A DNA stretch of 41,031 nucleotides, taken from the NCBI GenBank assembly GCA_017428495.1, contig JAFRQS010000012.1, positions 1 through 41,031 of the forward strand. The letters run 5' to 3'. Below the pieces are notes generated by a model, which saw only the letters and a list, made by a program, of their open reading frames with translations, was not told the origin of the DNA and searched no databases. The number at the start of each line of letters is the position of its first letter. Positions within the stretch are counted from its first letter, which is position 1. Positions 16,497 through 24,908 of the stretch are shown piece after piece. Made by a program: the position numbers and the translations under genes. The stretch is from Bacilli bacterium. Lineage in GTDB: Bacteria; Bacillota_I; Bacilli_A; RF39; UBA660.

Positions 16497-17325
16497 TTAA
16501 TAACACCTCCATTTGATCAAATTTAATCTTTTCTTCTTCTTTATATGTATTCATTCTTTTTAAAGCACTTTCAAAGTCCACCTTATGTCCATCAAATTCA
16601 GGGCCATGTATACATGCGAATTTTGGTTTACCATCTATTAAGCACCTACATGCACCACACATTCCACTACCATCTACCATTATAGGATTCATACTTACTA
16701 TTGTCTTAACATTATACTTTTTAGTTAATTCACATACATTTTTCATCATTATAACAGGTCCAATAGCTATGCATATATCATATTTATCAATATTTCTTTC
16801 TAATATATTAGTTACAAATCCTTTTTCACCAAAACTGCCATCATCAGTAGCATACATCACATTACTACATACATTCTCTATTTTATCTTTTATAATCATT
16901 AAATCTTTATTTCTACAGCCATATATTACATCTACATCTATACCATGTTCTTTCAAATATTTTACTTGTGGATAAACTGGTGCAATACCGACTCCTCCAC
17001 CTACATACACAATTTTCTTAGATTTATAATCATTTGCATTTAAACATATTTCACTAGGCATACCAAGGGGCCCTGTTACACTATAAATATAATCTGTAAT
17101 ATAAGTTAATTCTAAAGTAGATGCACCTACTACTTGATATATTAAATATAGCAATCCTTTTTCTTTATCACAATCATATATACTTAATGGTATTTTTTCA
17201 CTATCAGATTTCGCCATTACTATTGCAAATTGACCAGGTATAAATTTTTCAACTACCATTGGAGCCTCAATTAAAATTTCATAAGAATTCTTATTTATTC
17301 TTTTATTATATATAACTTTATACAT
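16483..17325 (-). CDS. nfnA: NfnA: ferredoxin-NADP reductase subunit with [2Fe-2S] cluster
   Basis: A ferredoxin-reductase-type FAD domain (GQFAIVMAKSDSEKIPLSIY near residue 35) is followed by an NAD-binding domain (YVGGGVGIAPVYPQV) and a C-terminal [2Fe-2S] site (GSGMCGACRC and then FACIHGPEFDGHKVD). The 280-aa length matches NfnA/SudB. The gene is translationally coupled to nfnB (14-nt overlap). NfnAB uses electron bifurcation to link NADH, ferredoxin and NADPH pools, which indicates an anaerobic metabolism. Confidence 0.9.
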   Translation of the reverse strand: MYKVIYNKRINKNSYEILIEAPMVVEKFIPGQFAIVMAKSDSEKIPLSIYDCDKEKGLLYLIYQVVGASTLELTYITDYIYSVTGPLGMPSEICLNANDYKSKKIVYVGGGVGIAPVYPQVKYLKEHGIDVDVIYGCRNKDLMIIKDKIENVCSNVMYATDDGSFGEKGFVTNILERNIDKYDICIAIGPVIMMKNVCELTKKYNVKTIVSMNPIMVDGSGMCGACRCLIDGKPKFACIHGPEFDGHKVDFESALKRMNTYKEEEKIKFDQMEVLLNGKN

Positions 17326-17349
17326 ACTATCACCAACTATATTTTACCA

Positions 17350-17374
17350 CAAAAAAAGTAGATTTCTCTACTTT
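17350..17374 (-). terminator. Rho-independent terminator
   Basis: On the minus strand AAAGTAGA, a GAAA tetraloop and TCTACTTT are followed by TTTT. It closes the GlsB-family gene and separates it from nfnA. Confidence 0.8.
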
Positions 17375-17609
17375 ATTTAAATAATATGTTAACTACAAAT
17401 ATTACTAACACAGCACCAATTAAAGAAGTGATTATAGTACCAACATATCCTGCAAATGAAATACCTAAAAGTCCTAATACATATCCACCTACAAATCCAC
17501 CTATTATACCTAAGATTATATTTCTTATTAATCCACCTTTATTACCCATGAGTGAATTTGCTAGCCATCCTGCTACTGCTCCTAATAATAATGAAACAAC
17601 TATTTCCAT
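17373..17609 (-). CDS. GlsB/YeaQ/YmgE family membrane protein
   Basis: A 78-aa protein with three glycine-rich hydrophobic helices (VSLLLGAVAGWLANSL, RNIILGIIGGFVGGYVLGLL, TIITSLIGAVLVIFVVNIL). It is the typical transglycosylase-associated-protein-like family linked to envelope stress in other bacteria. GGAGGTAA precedes the ATG. It is a single gene between lepB and nfnA with its own terminator. Confidence 0.9.
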   Translation of the reverse strand: MEIVVSLLLGAVAGWLANSLMGNKGGLIRNIILGIIGGFVGGYVLGLLGISFAGYVGTIITSLIGAVLVIFVVNILFK

Positions 17610-17662
17610 ATTTTACCTCCTAATATATTTATACCATATTTTATTATTAAAGTACATAATTA

Positions 17663-18169
17663 TTACTTGGCATTTTTAATTCTTTTGAAGGGGAATACAA
17701 CTATACTTGTATAACCATCTATTTCTTTTTTATCTATTAAACCAATAATTCTACTATCTTTAGATATTGGTCTATTATCACCCAAAACCAAATACTTACC
17801 CTCTGGTATTTTATTTTCTCCTAATTCTTCTAAGACAAAATCTTCCATATCTTTTCTTTCATATGGCTCTTCCACTAACTTACTATTAATATATAATTTG
17901 TTATCACTATATTCAACATGCTCACCTGGTAATCCAATTACTCTCTTTATGATTTTTTCATTATCATTATTTATTACAACAATATCAAATCTATTCAACC
18001 CTTTAATTGAATATCCTATTTTATTAAGTATCATTATGTCACCATCTCTTAATGTAGGAACCATTGAATTACCAGTTACTCTTATTGGTGAAAACATAAA
18101 CTTTCTAAATAATAGTACAACAATTATTATAATTATATATTCAATTATATCTTTTATCCTTTTATTCAT
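17663..18169 (-). CDS. lepB: Signal peptidase I
   Basis: One N-terminal membrane helix (DIIEYIIIIIVVLLFRKFMF) anchors the enzyme. GNSMVPTLRDGD carries the catalytic Ser, KIIKRVIGLPGE the catalytic Lys, and YLVLGDNRPISKDSRIIG is box E. The Ser-Lys protease removes signal peptides outside the membrane. The length (168 aa) is normal for Gram-positive SipS-type enzymes. The ATG at 18169 is preferred over the TTG at 18181. It follows rplS as in many Bacilli, and the rplS terminator ends only about 14 nt before the start. Confidence 0.93.
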   Translation of the reverse strand: MNKRIKDIIEYIIIIIVVLLFRKFMFSPIRVTGNSMVPTLRDGDIMILNKIGYSIKGLNRFDIVVINNDNEKIIKRVIGLPGEHVEYSDNKLYINSKLVEEPYERKDMEDFVLEELGENKIPEGKYLVLGDNRPISKDSRIIGLIDKKEIDGYTSIVVFPFKRIKNAK

Positions 18170-18183
18170 AATTATTACCAAAA

Positions 18184-18204
18184 ATAAGGCTTAAAGCCTT
18201 ATTA
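18184..18204 (-). terminator. Terminator/attenuator between rplS and lepB
   Basis: The minus strand reads AATAAGGCTT, then AAGCCTTATTTTTGG. It overlaps the rplS stop and leaves only a short spacer before the lepB start, so part of the transcription probably reads through into lepB. Confidence 0.6.
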
Positions 18205-18540
18205 ATTTCTTTCTTTTAATTTAAATTGTCCAACTAAATCTCTTGAATAATATAATTTAGCTCTTCTTGCTAATCCTTTTCTAGTTACAGTTATACCTGC
18301 AATCTTTGGTGAATTAACTGGGAATGTTCTTTCAACACCTATACCACTAGATTTCTTTCTAACAGTAAATGTTTCTGAAACTCCAGAATTTTTACGAGAT
18401 ATTACAATTCCTTCAAAGGCTTGGATTCTTTCTCTTTTACCTTCTATAATTTTAACATCTACTCTTACAGTGTCACCAACTCTAAACTCAGGTAAATCTT
18501 TTCTAATTTGTTTAGCAGTTATCTTATCGATAATATTCAT
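18202..18540 (-). CDS. rplS: Large-subunit ribosomal protein bL19
   Basis: The L19 pattern is complete: [45 protein letters not shown] and [14 protein letters not shown]. At 112 aa it is normal. The start ATG at 18540 follows GGAGTG; the longer frame to 18555 has no ribosome binding site. bL19 lies at the 30S-50S interface. A weak promoter (TTGTTA and TATGAT, 18 nt apart, near 18567-18596) is possible upstream. Confidence 0.97.
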   Translation of the reverse strand: MNIIDKITAKQIRKDLPEFRVGDTVRVDVKIIEGKRERIQAFEGIVISRKNSGVSETFTVRKKSSGIGVERTFPVNSPKIAGITVTRKGLARRAKLYYSRDLVGQFKLKERN

Positions 18541-18638
18541 AATGTCACACTCCATTTCTTATATTAATCATATACAAAAGTACATCGGATTAACAATTTC
18601 ACGTGTTTAATAATACCATAAATACATATATTTTGCAA

Positions 18639-19364
18639 CTATTTTTGTTTTCTTTTCTCAAAACCATCTAATAAAGTATCACAATATCCAAATACTTCTT
18701 CTTCTACAGTTAATCTTTCTCTTGTAATATCACTTGATCTCTTTCCCCAAGTTTTTAGATATTCTAAGCATTCTTTTAAGTGCTCTATTAAAGAATCTCT
18801 GTCACTTTCCAATCTATCTTTGGTATATTTTCTTACAGCTTTTCCTAATATGCTTTCAAATTCAACATCTTCAGTATCCATATTTGAAAGCATAGGAAAC
18901 TTATCTGCATTATTGCTTCTTAACATATAACCATATTCATATCTAATTCTTGGACCAGGTACAGCATTAATTAATACAACTTTACCACTATCAATTAATT
19001 CCATTAATGAATCTTCATCATACTCTGTATCCATATCCACTTCACCATTAATTAAAACTTCATACATTCTTTTTTTCCAAATTACAACTTCTTTAGGTGT
19101 ATCTCTATTTAATACTATCATATTTGGAATTGAAGTTTTTATGATACTTGCATCCTTATTATCAGTTGGTTCTTCTATATTTATTTCATATATTTCTTGC
19201 ACTATTTTTAAATATTCCTCATCAGTCATTTCTGTATCAAGTAAAAAAGTTAAATCATCAATTTTACTAATTTCTCTTTTTACTAATGACTTTAAATATT
19301 CAAATGAAAAGCTATTACTAACTTCCTTTGGAAACTCCAAATCTTTTTTTAAACTAATCTTCAC
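18639..19364 (-). CDS. Hypothetical protein (241 aa) inserted between rplS and trmD
   Basis: Not recognised. A soluble, acidic, mostly helical protein (for example LTFLLDTEMTDEEYLKIVQE and LESDRDSLIEHLKECLEYL). It starts at a GTG with GGAG upstream and overlaps the previous gene by 11 nt, so the pair 19354/18639 is translationally coupled. This position is normally empty in Bacilli (trmD-rplS), which suggests a lineage-specific insertion. There is no signal peptide or membrane segment. Confidence 0.65.
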   Translation of the reverse strand: MKISLKKDLEFPKEVSNSFSFEYLKSLVKREISKIDDLTFLLDTEMTDEEYLKIVQEIYEINIEEPTDNKDASIIKTSIPNMIVLNRDTPKEVVIWKKRMYEVLINGEVDMDTEYDEDSLMELIDSGKVVLINAVPGPRIRYEYGYMLRSNNADKFPMLSNMDTEDVEFESILGKAVRKYTKDRLESDRDSLIEHLKECLEYLKTWGKRSSDITRERLTVEEEVFGYCDTLLDGFEKRKQK

Positions 19365-19881
19365 AACTACTACTCCTTCTATAGCTCTTAACTATACGCT
19401 TTGTAGCATAATCTTGACCATTTTTTACTGCCATGCTTATGAATTCTTTTTGTAACATTTCATAATTACCTGTAACTATTTTTACTTTGCTTTCAAAATA
19501 ATCTCTTCCATCAACTGACACTAATACTTCCCTATCATGCTCTATATTTTTATAAACACTATATACTGCACTTTCATCATCATATGAAACTCTTATATCT
19601 TCTGGGCCATCCTCATAAAAATTATTTTTTTCTCTATATGTACCCATGTATACATATATTCCATTTGTATCCTCTAATTTTATTTCATCTCTGTGCTTCC
19701 TAAGTAATCTAACTAAAATATCTTTTTTTGTTCTTCTATCAATATATAGCCTTCTATTTGTTACTCCTTTTCTTCCTGCTATCTCTTTATTTGCCATTCT
19801 TGCTTGTGCGTTATATGCAATTTGAAATGCTTTTTCCTCTTCAAATTCTTTCTTTATTTTTTCTAATACTTCCTCTTTCAT
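19354..19881 (-). CDS. Hypothetical protein (175 aa) downstream of trmD
   Basis: Not recognised. The N-terminal third is very charged and helical (EEVLEKIKKEFEEEKAFQ, then NRRLYIDRRTKKDILVRLL); the rest is mixed with YVYMGTYREKNNF. AGAGGTAA precedes the ATG, 9 nt after trmD, so it belongs to the rimM-trmD operon. It is coupled to the gene that follows. Confidence 0.65.
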   Translation of the reverse strand: MKEEVLEKIKKEFEEEKAFQIAYNAQARMANKEIAGRKGVTNRRLYIDRRTKKDILVRLLRKHRDEIKLEDTNGIYVYMGTYREKNNFYEDGPEDIRVSYDDESAVYSVYKNIEHDREVLVSVDGRDYFESKVKIVTGNYEMLQKEFISMAVKNGQDYATKRIVKSYRRSSSCED

Positions 19882-19890
19882 TATTTACCT

Positions 19891-20970
19891 CTATCTGCTT
19901 TTACCACTTTTTTCCATTACTTCTTCATAAACATATCTTCTCTTATTATTAAACTCCCTAACAACATAATCTATTTTTTTAATTATACTATTTCTATAAT
20001 CTTCTCCTAATATTTTTACATATTCATTCATAAGTAAACTTTTAATTCTATCTGCTTCATCAAGTACCAAAACATCATCATCAGAATCATCTGTATCTAA
20101 TACTTTCATAATTAAAATTAATAATTTTTGTACTCGTCTATCTATGTTTTTCTTAGCAACATTTTCAGAAAAACTTTGTTCAATTATATTTAAATTTTTA
20201 ACAGTTATTACATCATTTCTTTTAGCATTATTCTTAGGATTTAATGTATAACCTTTTAATTTATCTATAGATATATTACCTTTAAGAGTACTTCTAACAA
20301 GCATAAACTTCTTCATTAAATCAGGTCTTCTTTCCTTTGTTCTTTTTTTACTCTCTTCTTTACGCCACTCATCTACTTTTTTATGATCACCAGATAATAA
20401 CACATCTGGAACTTTCATCCCTTCATATTCTCTTGGCTTAGTATAAGTAGGATAATCTAACATATCATTATTGAATGAATCATTTAAATGTGAGCCTTCT
20501 TCTATTACACCATCTACTAATCTTACAACAGAATCAGCAATAACCATACTTGGTAATTCACCACCTGTTAATACATAATCACCTATGGATAATTCCATAT
20601 CACATAACGTTCTTATTCTCTCATCAAATCCTTCATAATGTCCACATACAAGTATTAAATGTTCTTCCTTAGAAAGATTATATGCAATCTTTTGATTATA
20701 TTTGATCCCCTGCGGAGTCATAAGTATAACTTTACTATTATCTTTTTTCAAAGCTTTTACAGCGTCAAATATTGGCTGACATGCCAATACCATACCCGAT
20801 CCTCCACCATAAGGAGTATCATCAACTTTTTTATGCTTATCCAATGAATAATCACGAATATTAGTTGTTTTTATATCTACTAATTTCCTATCTATCGCAC
20901 TCTTTATAATTGATGTATTTAAAAATCCATCATACATTTCTGGAAATAAAGTTAATATATCTATTTTCAT
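19891..20970 (-). CDS. trmD: tRNA (guanine37-N1)-methyltransferase with an extra C-terminal region
   Basis: Residues 1-222 are a standard TrmD: ILTLFPEMYDGFLNTSI, KKVDDTPYGGGSGM, the SAM-binding knot LILVCGHYEGFDERI (105-119) and YVLTGGELPSMVIADSVVRL (132-151), PREYEG and VPDVLLSGDH. It methylates G37 of tRNAs next to the anticodon to prevent frameshifting. TrmD normally ends near residue 240. This protein continues for about 137 more residues of charged, helical sequence (NVAKKNIDRRVQKLLILIMK, DTDDSDDDVLVLDEADRI) that I do not recognise. No stop or frameshift separates the parts. AGGAGG precedes the start, 9 nt from rimM. Confidence 0.92.
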   Translation of the reverse strand: MKIDILTLFPEMYDGFLNTSIIKSAIDRKLVDIKTTNIRDYSLDKHKKVDDTPYGGGSGMVLACQPIFDAVKALKKDNSKVILMTPQGIKYNQKIAYNLSKEEHLILVCGHYEGFDERIRTLCDMELSIGDYVLTGGELPSMVIADSVVRLVDGVIEEGSHLNDSFNNDMLDYPTYTKPREYEGMKVPDVLLSGDHKKVDEWRKEESKKRTKERRPDLMKKFMLVRSTLKGNISIDKLKGYTLNPKNNAKRNDVITVKNLNIIEQSFSENVAKKNIDRRVQKLLILIMKVLDTDDSDDDVLVLDEADRIKSLLMNEYVKILGEDYRNSIIKKIDYVVREFNNKRRYVYEEVMEKSGKSR

Positions 20971-20978
20971 ACTTCCTC

Positions 20979-21434
20979 CTACAACATATTATCTGGCAAA
21001 TTCATATATATTTTTTTATTGTCAATATCTAACTTCACAATAAAATCAGTAACATATGGTACCATTTTATTATCATTTAATACAAGTATCTTGTTACTTT
21101 TAGTAACTAAAATATCAATAATATCATATTCTTTTTCTTTATATACTACTTTATAATTATATAAATCTTCATCTATAAATTCATTTATATCATTCCTATT
21201 TATATATACATTTGATCCTTTTAAATCAACAATATCATTTATATTATTAATTCCATCTAATGTAATCATATCATAGTTTTTATGCTTTCTATAATTCTTT
21301 ATTATATATTCTTTATCACCAATATATATTTTAAAATTCGGTACAAATATTAAATCTTTTCTACTAAAATCACTAAGTATTCTTATCTCACCTTTAATAC
21401 CATGTGTATTCACATATTTACCTATTTTTAACAT
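20979..21434 (-). CDS. rimM: 16S rRNA-processing protein RimM
   Basis: The N-terminal GKYVNTHGIKGEIRILSDF is the RimM signature, and the C-terminal PRC-barrel-like part contains LVLNDNKMVPYVTDFIVKLD. It assists maturation of the 30S head with S19. At 151 aa it is slightly short for the family (usually about 165-175). It precedes trmD by 9 nt, as in most Bacilli. Confidence 0.92.
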   Translation of the reverse strand: MLKIGKYVNTHGIKGEIRILSDFSRKDLIFVPNFKIYIGDKEYIIKNYRKHKNYDMITLDGINNINDIVDLKGSNVYINRNDINEFIDEDLYNYKVVYKEKEYDIIDILVTKSNKILVLNDNKMVPYVTDFIVKLDIDNKKIYMNLPDNML

Positions 21435-21437
21435 AAC

Positions 21438-22148
21438 TCACCTACCTAGTTCATAAAGAATTATACTTGTTGCTACTCCTACATTTAAACTTTCACAAAG
21501 ACTATTCATTTCTATGTATATATTTTCATCACACATATCTTGTAATTCTCTTTTTACACCATTTCCTTCATTGCCCATTATTATAGCATACTTTTCTACT
21601 TTTTTCACATTTTTTAATAGTGTACCATTTTCTACATTTGTACCATATATTTTATATTTATCTTTAATACTTGGAATGAATGAAAACAAGTCTTTAGTTA
21701 CAATATTAATATTAAAAATCATACCTTCAGTAGCCCTTATTACCTTTGAATTATATAAGTCAACGGTATCATTACTAAGTACTATAGTATCAACATTAAA
21801 TGCTACTGCACTTCTTATTATTGTACCTAAATTACCAGGATTTTGTATATTATCCAATATTAATAATTTATTACCTAAACTATTTTCTTCTTTCATCTTA
21901 CATACTCCTATAATATTAGGTACCGAATCTAAATTACTTATCTTTTTCATTACACTTTCTGCTACAATATAACTATTATCATAACTCACTTCATTAAGCG
22001 AGTATACTTCAACAAGCAAATCATGCTTATATGCTTCTTCCACTAAGTGCTCACCTTCTACAATAAATAATCCTCTTTCTTTTCTATATTTTTTATTATT
22101 TAGTTTAGATATTTCTTTTATTCTTTCATTATTAACACTTGTAATCAT
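21438..22148 (-). CDS. SpoU/TrmH-family RNA 2'-O-methyltransferase
   Basis: The knot motifs are complete: motif 1 LDNIQNPGNLGTIIRSAVAF, motif 2 YAIIMGNEGNGVKREL and motif 3 SLNVGVATSIILYE. The N-terminal domain (ISKLNNKKYRKERGLFIVEG) is the RNA-binding substrate domain of the RlmB/TrmH-like group. 236 aa is normal. The exact rRNA or tRNA target cannot be told. It overlaps the YgjP-like gene by 4 nt and is 3 nt before rimM, in one operon. Confidence 0.9.
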   Translation of the reverse strand: MITSVNNERIKEISKLNNKKYRKERGLFIVEGEHLVEEAYKHDLLVEVYSLNEVSYDNSYIVAESVMKKISNLDSVPNIIGVCKMKEENSLGNKLLILDNIQNPGNLGTIIRSAVAFNVDTIVLSNDTVDLYNSKVIRATEGMIFNINIVTKDLFSFIPSIKDKYKIYGTNVENGTLLKNVKKVEKYAIIMGNEGNGVKRELQDMCDENIYIEMNSLCESLNVGVATSIILYELGR

Positions 22149-22780
22149 TCTCTCATCTCTTTTCTTATTTGTTTACAATTTGGACAATACTTACTAACTA
22201 ACTCCCAAAATGCTTTTGAATGATCAAAATGAATAAAATGAGATAGTTCATGTACAATTACATAATCTAAATATTTAATATCCATTCTGATAAGTTCAAT
22301 ATTCAATGTAATACTATTATCTCTTCTATTATTCACACCCCAACGTGTAGTCATCTTTCTTATCTTTAACTTGGGGTATGGTATCTTTTCAACAAATTTA
22401 TCATACATAATTTTAAGTCTTTCTTCAAATATAACAAATGCATAATCTTTTATATATTTATCTAATTTATTAATATCTTTAACATAAAACTTATTATTAT
22501 ATAATTCCGGTTTACTTTGTAATGAAAAAGATACAACATCTACTTCATTACCTAAAATCATGCATTTATCATTTCTCTCTTTTTTTCTTAATGCTCTATT
22601 AATCATAGATACAATATTACTATAATTATCATCAATTAACTTTTCAATATACTTATTACTAACTCTTTTATTAGTAGTAACATATACTTTCAAATCTTCT
22701 TTAACTCTTATATATGTATTTCTATTATCTTTTCTAACTATTACTATTTCATATCTATTTCCATTTACATCTAGATACAT
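22145..22780 (-). CDS. YgjP-like (M48/DUF45) zinc metallopeptidase
   Basis: The zinc motif VIVHELSHFIHFDHSKAFW (HExxH with a downstream His) lies near residue 175, and PKLKIRKMTTRWG is the typical region before it in YgjP/DUF45 proteins. The final YCPNCKQIRKEM is also conserved. No membrane segment is seen, so it is a small cytosolic metallopeptidase of unclear substrate. It is the first gene of the operon running to trmD and beyond. Confidence 0.88.
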   Translation of the reverse strand: MYLDVNGNRYEIVIVRKDNRNTYIRVKEDLKVYVTTNKRVSNKYIEKLIDDNYSNIVSMINRALRKKERNDKCMILGNEVDVVSFSLQSKPELYNNKFYVKDINKLDKYIKDYAFVIFEERLKIMYDKFVEKIPYPKLKIRKMTTRWGVNNRRDNSITLNIELIRMDIKYLDYVIVHELSHFIHFDHSKAFWELVSKYCPNCKQIRKEMRE

Positions 22781-22802
22781 AAAACCACCAATAATATTGT
22801 AT

Positions 22803-22833
22803 CAAAAAAATGAATATCTTTAAAGATATTCAT
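22803..22833 (-). terminator. Rho-independent terminator
   Basis: On the minus strand AATGAATATCTTT and AAAGATATTCATT form a perfect palindrome followed by TTTTT. It ends the gtrA transcript. Confidence 0.8.
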
Positions 22834-22858
22834 TCATTACTCATATAATACATTTTGC

Positions 22859-23266
22859 TTATTTCTTAAAAACAATAAACTTACTAAATATATAATTTAA
22901 TACTATTATTATTACTTGTACAAAAAGTTTAATAATTTTATCATTATAATGCAATAATGTTACAAATAAATACATTAATAACATATCTATTAATAATGTT
23001 GAAACTCTAGACAAATAAAAGCTACAAGCTTCATTTATATTAGCTTTTTTTTCTTTCATAAATACATATTTACGATTAGCAAAATATGCAAAAGTAACCG
23101 CTACTATCCAAGATATTATATTTGTTATTTGAAGTTCTATGGCTTTATTAGGATCAAATATAGTATAAATAAAGATATAATATACTAATAAACTAACTAC
23201 TGTAGTCAAAACTCCAATAATTAAATATCTAATTATTTCTTCATATTTTTTGATTAAATCTCTCAT
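22859..23266 (-). CDS. GtrA-family membrane protein
   Basis: 135 aa with four hydrophobic helices (IIRYLIIGVLTTVVSLLVYY, IISWIVAVTFAYFANRKYVF, LSTLLIDMLLMYLFVTLL-like, and VQVIIIVLNYIFSKFIVF). The pattern NxxSWxxAxxxAYxxNRKYVF is the GtrA hallmark. Members flip or assist transfer of lipid-linked sugars in envelope glycosylation. GGAGTG precedes the start. It is the last gene of the set 24841-22859. Confidence 0.9.
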   Translation of the reverse strand: MRDLIKKYEEIIRYLIIGVLTTVVSLLVYYIFIYTIFDPNKAIELQITNIISWIVAVTFAYFANRKYVFMKEKKANINEACSFYLSRVSTLLIDMLLMYLFVTLLHYNDKIIKLFVQVIIIVLNYIFSKFIVFKK

Positions 23267-23285
23267 AAATCACTCCACATTAATA

Positions 23286-23834
23286 TCAAGATAGTATTTC
23301 TTTAGTAATTTCATCTAAATCAGAAATATATTTTTCCATATCATTGTTATTTAATATATAATAATCAGCAAATACAATTGGACCACCTTTTGCTAAATTT
23401 TCTATTTCAGCTATATCTCTTTTTTCTGCATCTATATTATTAAGTGGTCTTATTTCTCTTTCTAGCAATCTATTATATCTCTCTTTTTTATTTACAACTA
23501 TGGCAAGTACTACTAAATTATCCTTAAATTTATCTTTAAGTATCTTAAGTTCATCCCAAGAATATAGTCCATCTAATATTACATTACCTTCTTTTGCATA
23601 TTCTTCTATTCTAGGAAGTAATATAATCGCATATGCACCCATACCATATTCTTTTCTTAAATTCTCTCTTATCATTCTTTCATTAGATTCATTTACAGGA
23701 AGCCCCGCTTCTTTTACTTTTTCCATAGTAACTCCACCAAAGTATACTTTTTTAAAGCCTAATTTTTCATAATAATCACTAGCAATAGATTTTCCACTAC
23801 CGCACATTCCAACAACAGCTATTATTTTATTCAT
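23286..23834 (-). CDS. P-loop nucleotide kinase (dephospho-CoA-kinase-like)
   Basis: AVVGMCGSGKSIASDYYEKL is a Walker A P-loop at the N-terminus. VILDGLYSWDELKILKDKF and ERYNRLLEREIRPLNN (lid-like arginines) resemble the CoaE/UPF0200 nucleotide kinase group. ADYYILNN follows near the C-terminus. At 182 aa it is the length of a small-molecule kinase. The substrate is not certain. The ATG at 23834 follows GAGGTG. Confidence 0.8.
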   Translation of the reverse strand: MNKIIAVVGMCGSGKSIASDYYEKLGFKKVYFGGVTMEKVKEAGLPVNESNERMIRENLRKEYGMGAYAIILLPRIEEYAKEGNVILDGLYSWDELKILKDKFKDNLVVLAIVVNKKERYNRLLEREIRPLNNIDAEKRDIAEIENLAKGGPIVFADYYILNNNDMEKYISDLDEITKEILS

Positions 23835-23842
23835 ATTACACC

Positions 23843-24841
23843 TCATATGTATTTATTATACTTCTTTCTGAAGTAAAAGTACACTTCTTTTAAAATACAT
23901 ATGACAGGTACTGCTATTATCATACCTATAATACCAAAAAAATGTCCGAACACAAGTAAACTTACTATTGTAGTAACTGGGTGTATATTTACGCTTTTAC
24001 TCATTATTATAGGTTGTAATACATTACCTTCTATACTTTGTATTATTAATATTAAGATACTTACTAATAATCCATATGTAATACTTTTAATAAAAGACAC
24101 TACTACTGGGAGTAATGCTCCTATATATGGACCAATAATAGGAATAACATCAGTAATACCACAAATAATTCCAAATAATAATGCTTCTTTTATACCAATT
24201 ATATAAAATACAATAGTACTTAAAATAAATATTATAAATGAACTAAGCAATGTTCCTTTTACATATCCGCGTAACAAATCATTAATTTTCATTAATAATT
24301 TTTTAGTATCTCTTTTAAAATAATTAGATAAATCTATGTTTGATATTAATAAATAAAATGCTATAACAAAACCAACTAAAACACTAGATATACCTCCAAT
24401 TAAGCTTATACATCTATTTGGTATATCTTTGGTAATGTCATTTATAAAACAAAGTAAATCTTTTTTAATAGATTTTATATCTATAAATTTAATATTTATA
24501 TTATCTAATATATCAGGAAATATATTTATAAATTCATCTAATTCATTAATAAATTTAGGGACACAATTAATTATAATTATATATATTAAAAATATAAGTA
24601 TTAAATATATCAATACTAATGAAAATATTCTATTTAATCCTTTGTTATTTAAAAAATCCACTATTGGTCTTAATAACCAGCTAACAACTATTCCAATAAA
24701 TAATGGAGATAATACGCTTAATAATGTAAGAATAAATTCTAATATATTTAATTTATTTAATACCATTATAGAAAAATATATAATTAATACTAATATTAAA
24801 ATATGAGTATTTTTTAATATTTTACTAATAAGTTTATTCAT
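23843..24841 (-). CDS. AI-2E (PerM/YdbI) family transporter
   Basis: 332 aa with about eight hydrophobic helices. The diagnostic C-terminal half contains GYVKGTLLSSFIIFILSTIV, LLFGIICGITDVIPIIGPYIG and VLQPIIMSKSVNIHPVTTI. These belong to the AI-2E/PerM permease family, whose members export small molecules or ions. It is followed 9 nt later by the P-loop kinase. The substrate is unknown. Confidence 0.92.
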   Translation of the reverse strand: MNKLISKILKNTHILILVLIIYFSIMVLNKLNILEFILTLLSVLSPLFIGIVVSWLLRPIVDFLNNKGLNRIFSLVLIYLILIFLIYIIIINCVPKFINELDEFINIFPDILDNINIKFIDIKSIKKDLLCFINDITKDIPNRCISLIGGISSVLVGFVIAFYLLISNIDLSNYFKRDTKKLLMKINDLLRGYVKGTLLSSFIIFILSTIVFYIIGIKEALLFGIICGITDVIPIIGPYIGALLPVVVSFIKSITYGLLVSILILIIQSIEGNVLQPIIMSKSVNIHPVTTIVSLLVFGHFFGIIGMIIAVPVICILKEVYFYFRKKYNKYI

Positions 24842-24877
24842 ATTATCACCACTATTAGTATTAACATAAATGCAAAT

Positions 24878-24908
24878 TAAAATGATAGATTTTAAAAATC
24901 TATCATTT
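24878..24908 (-). terminator. Rho-independent terminator of the thrS operon
   Basis: On the minus strand AAATGATAGATTT and AAATCTATCATTT form a long stem followed by TAATT. It overlaps the end of the gene at 24907-26010. Confidence 0.75.
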
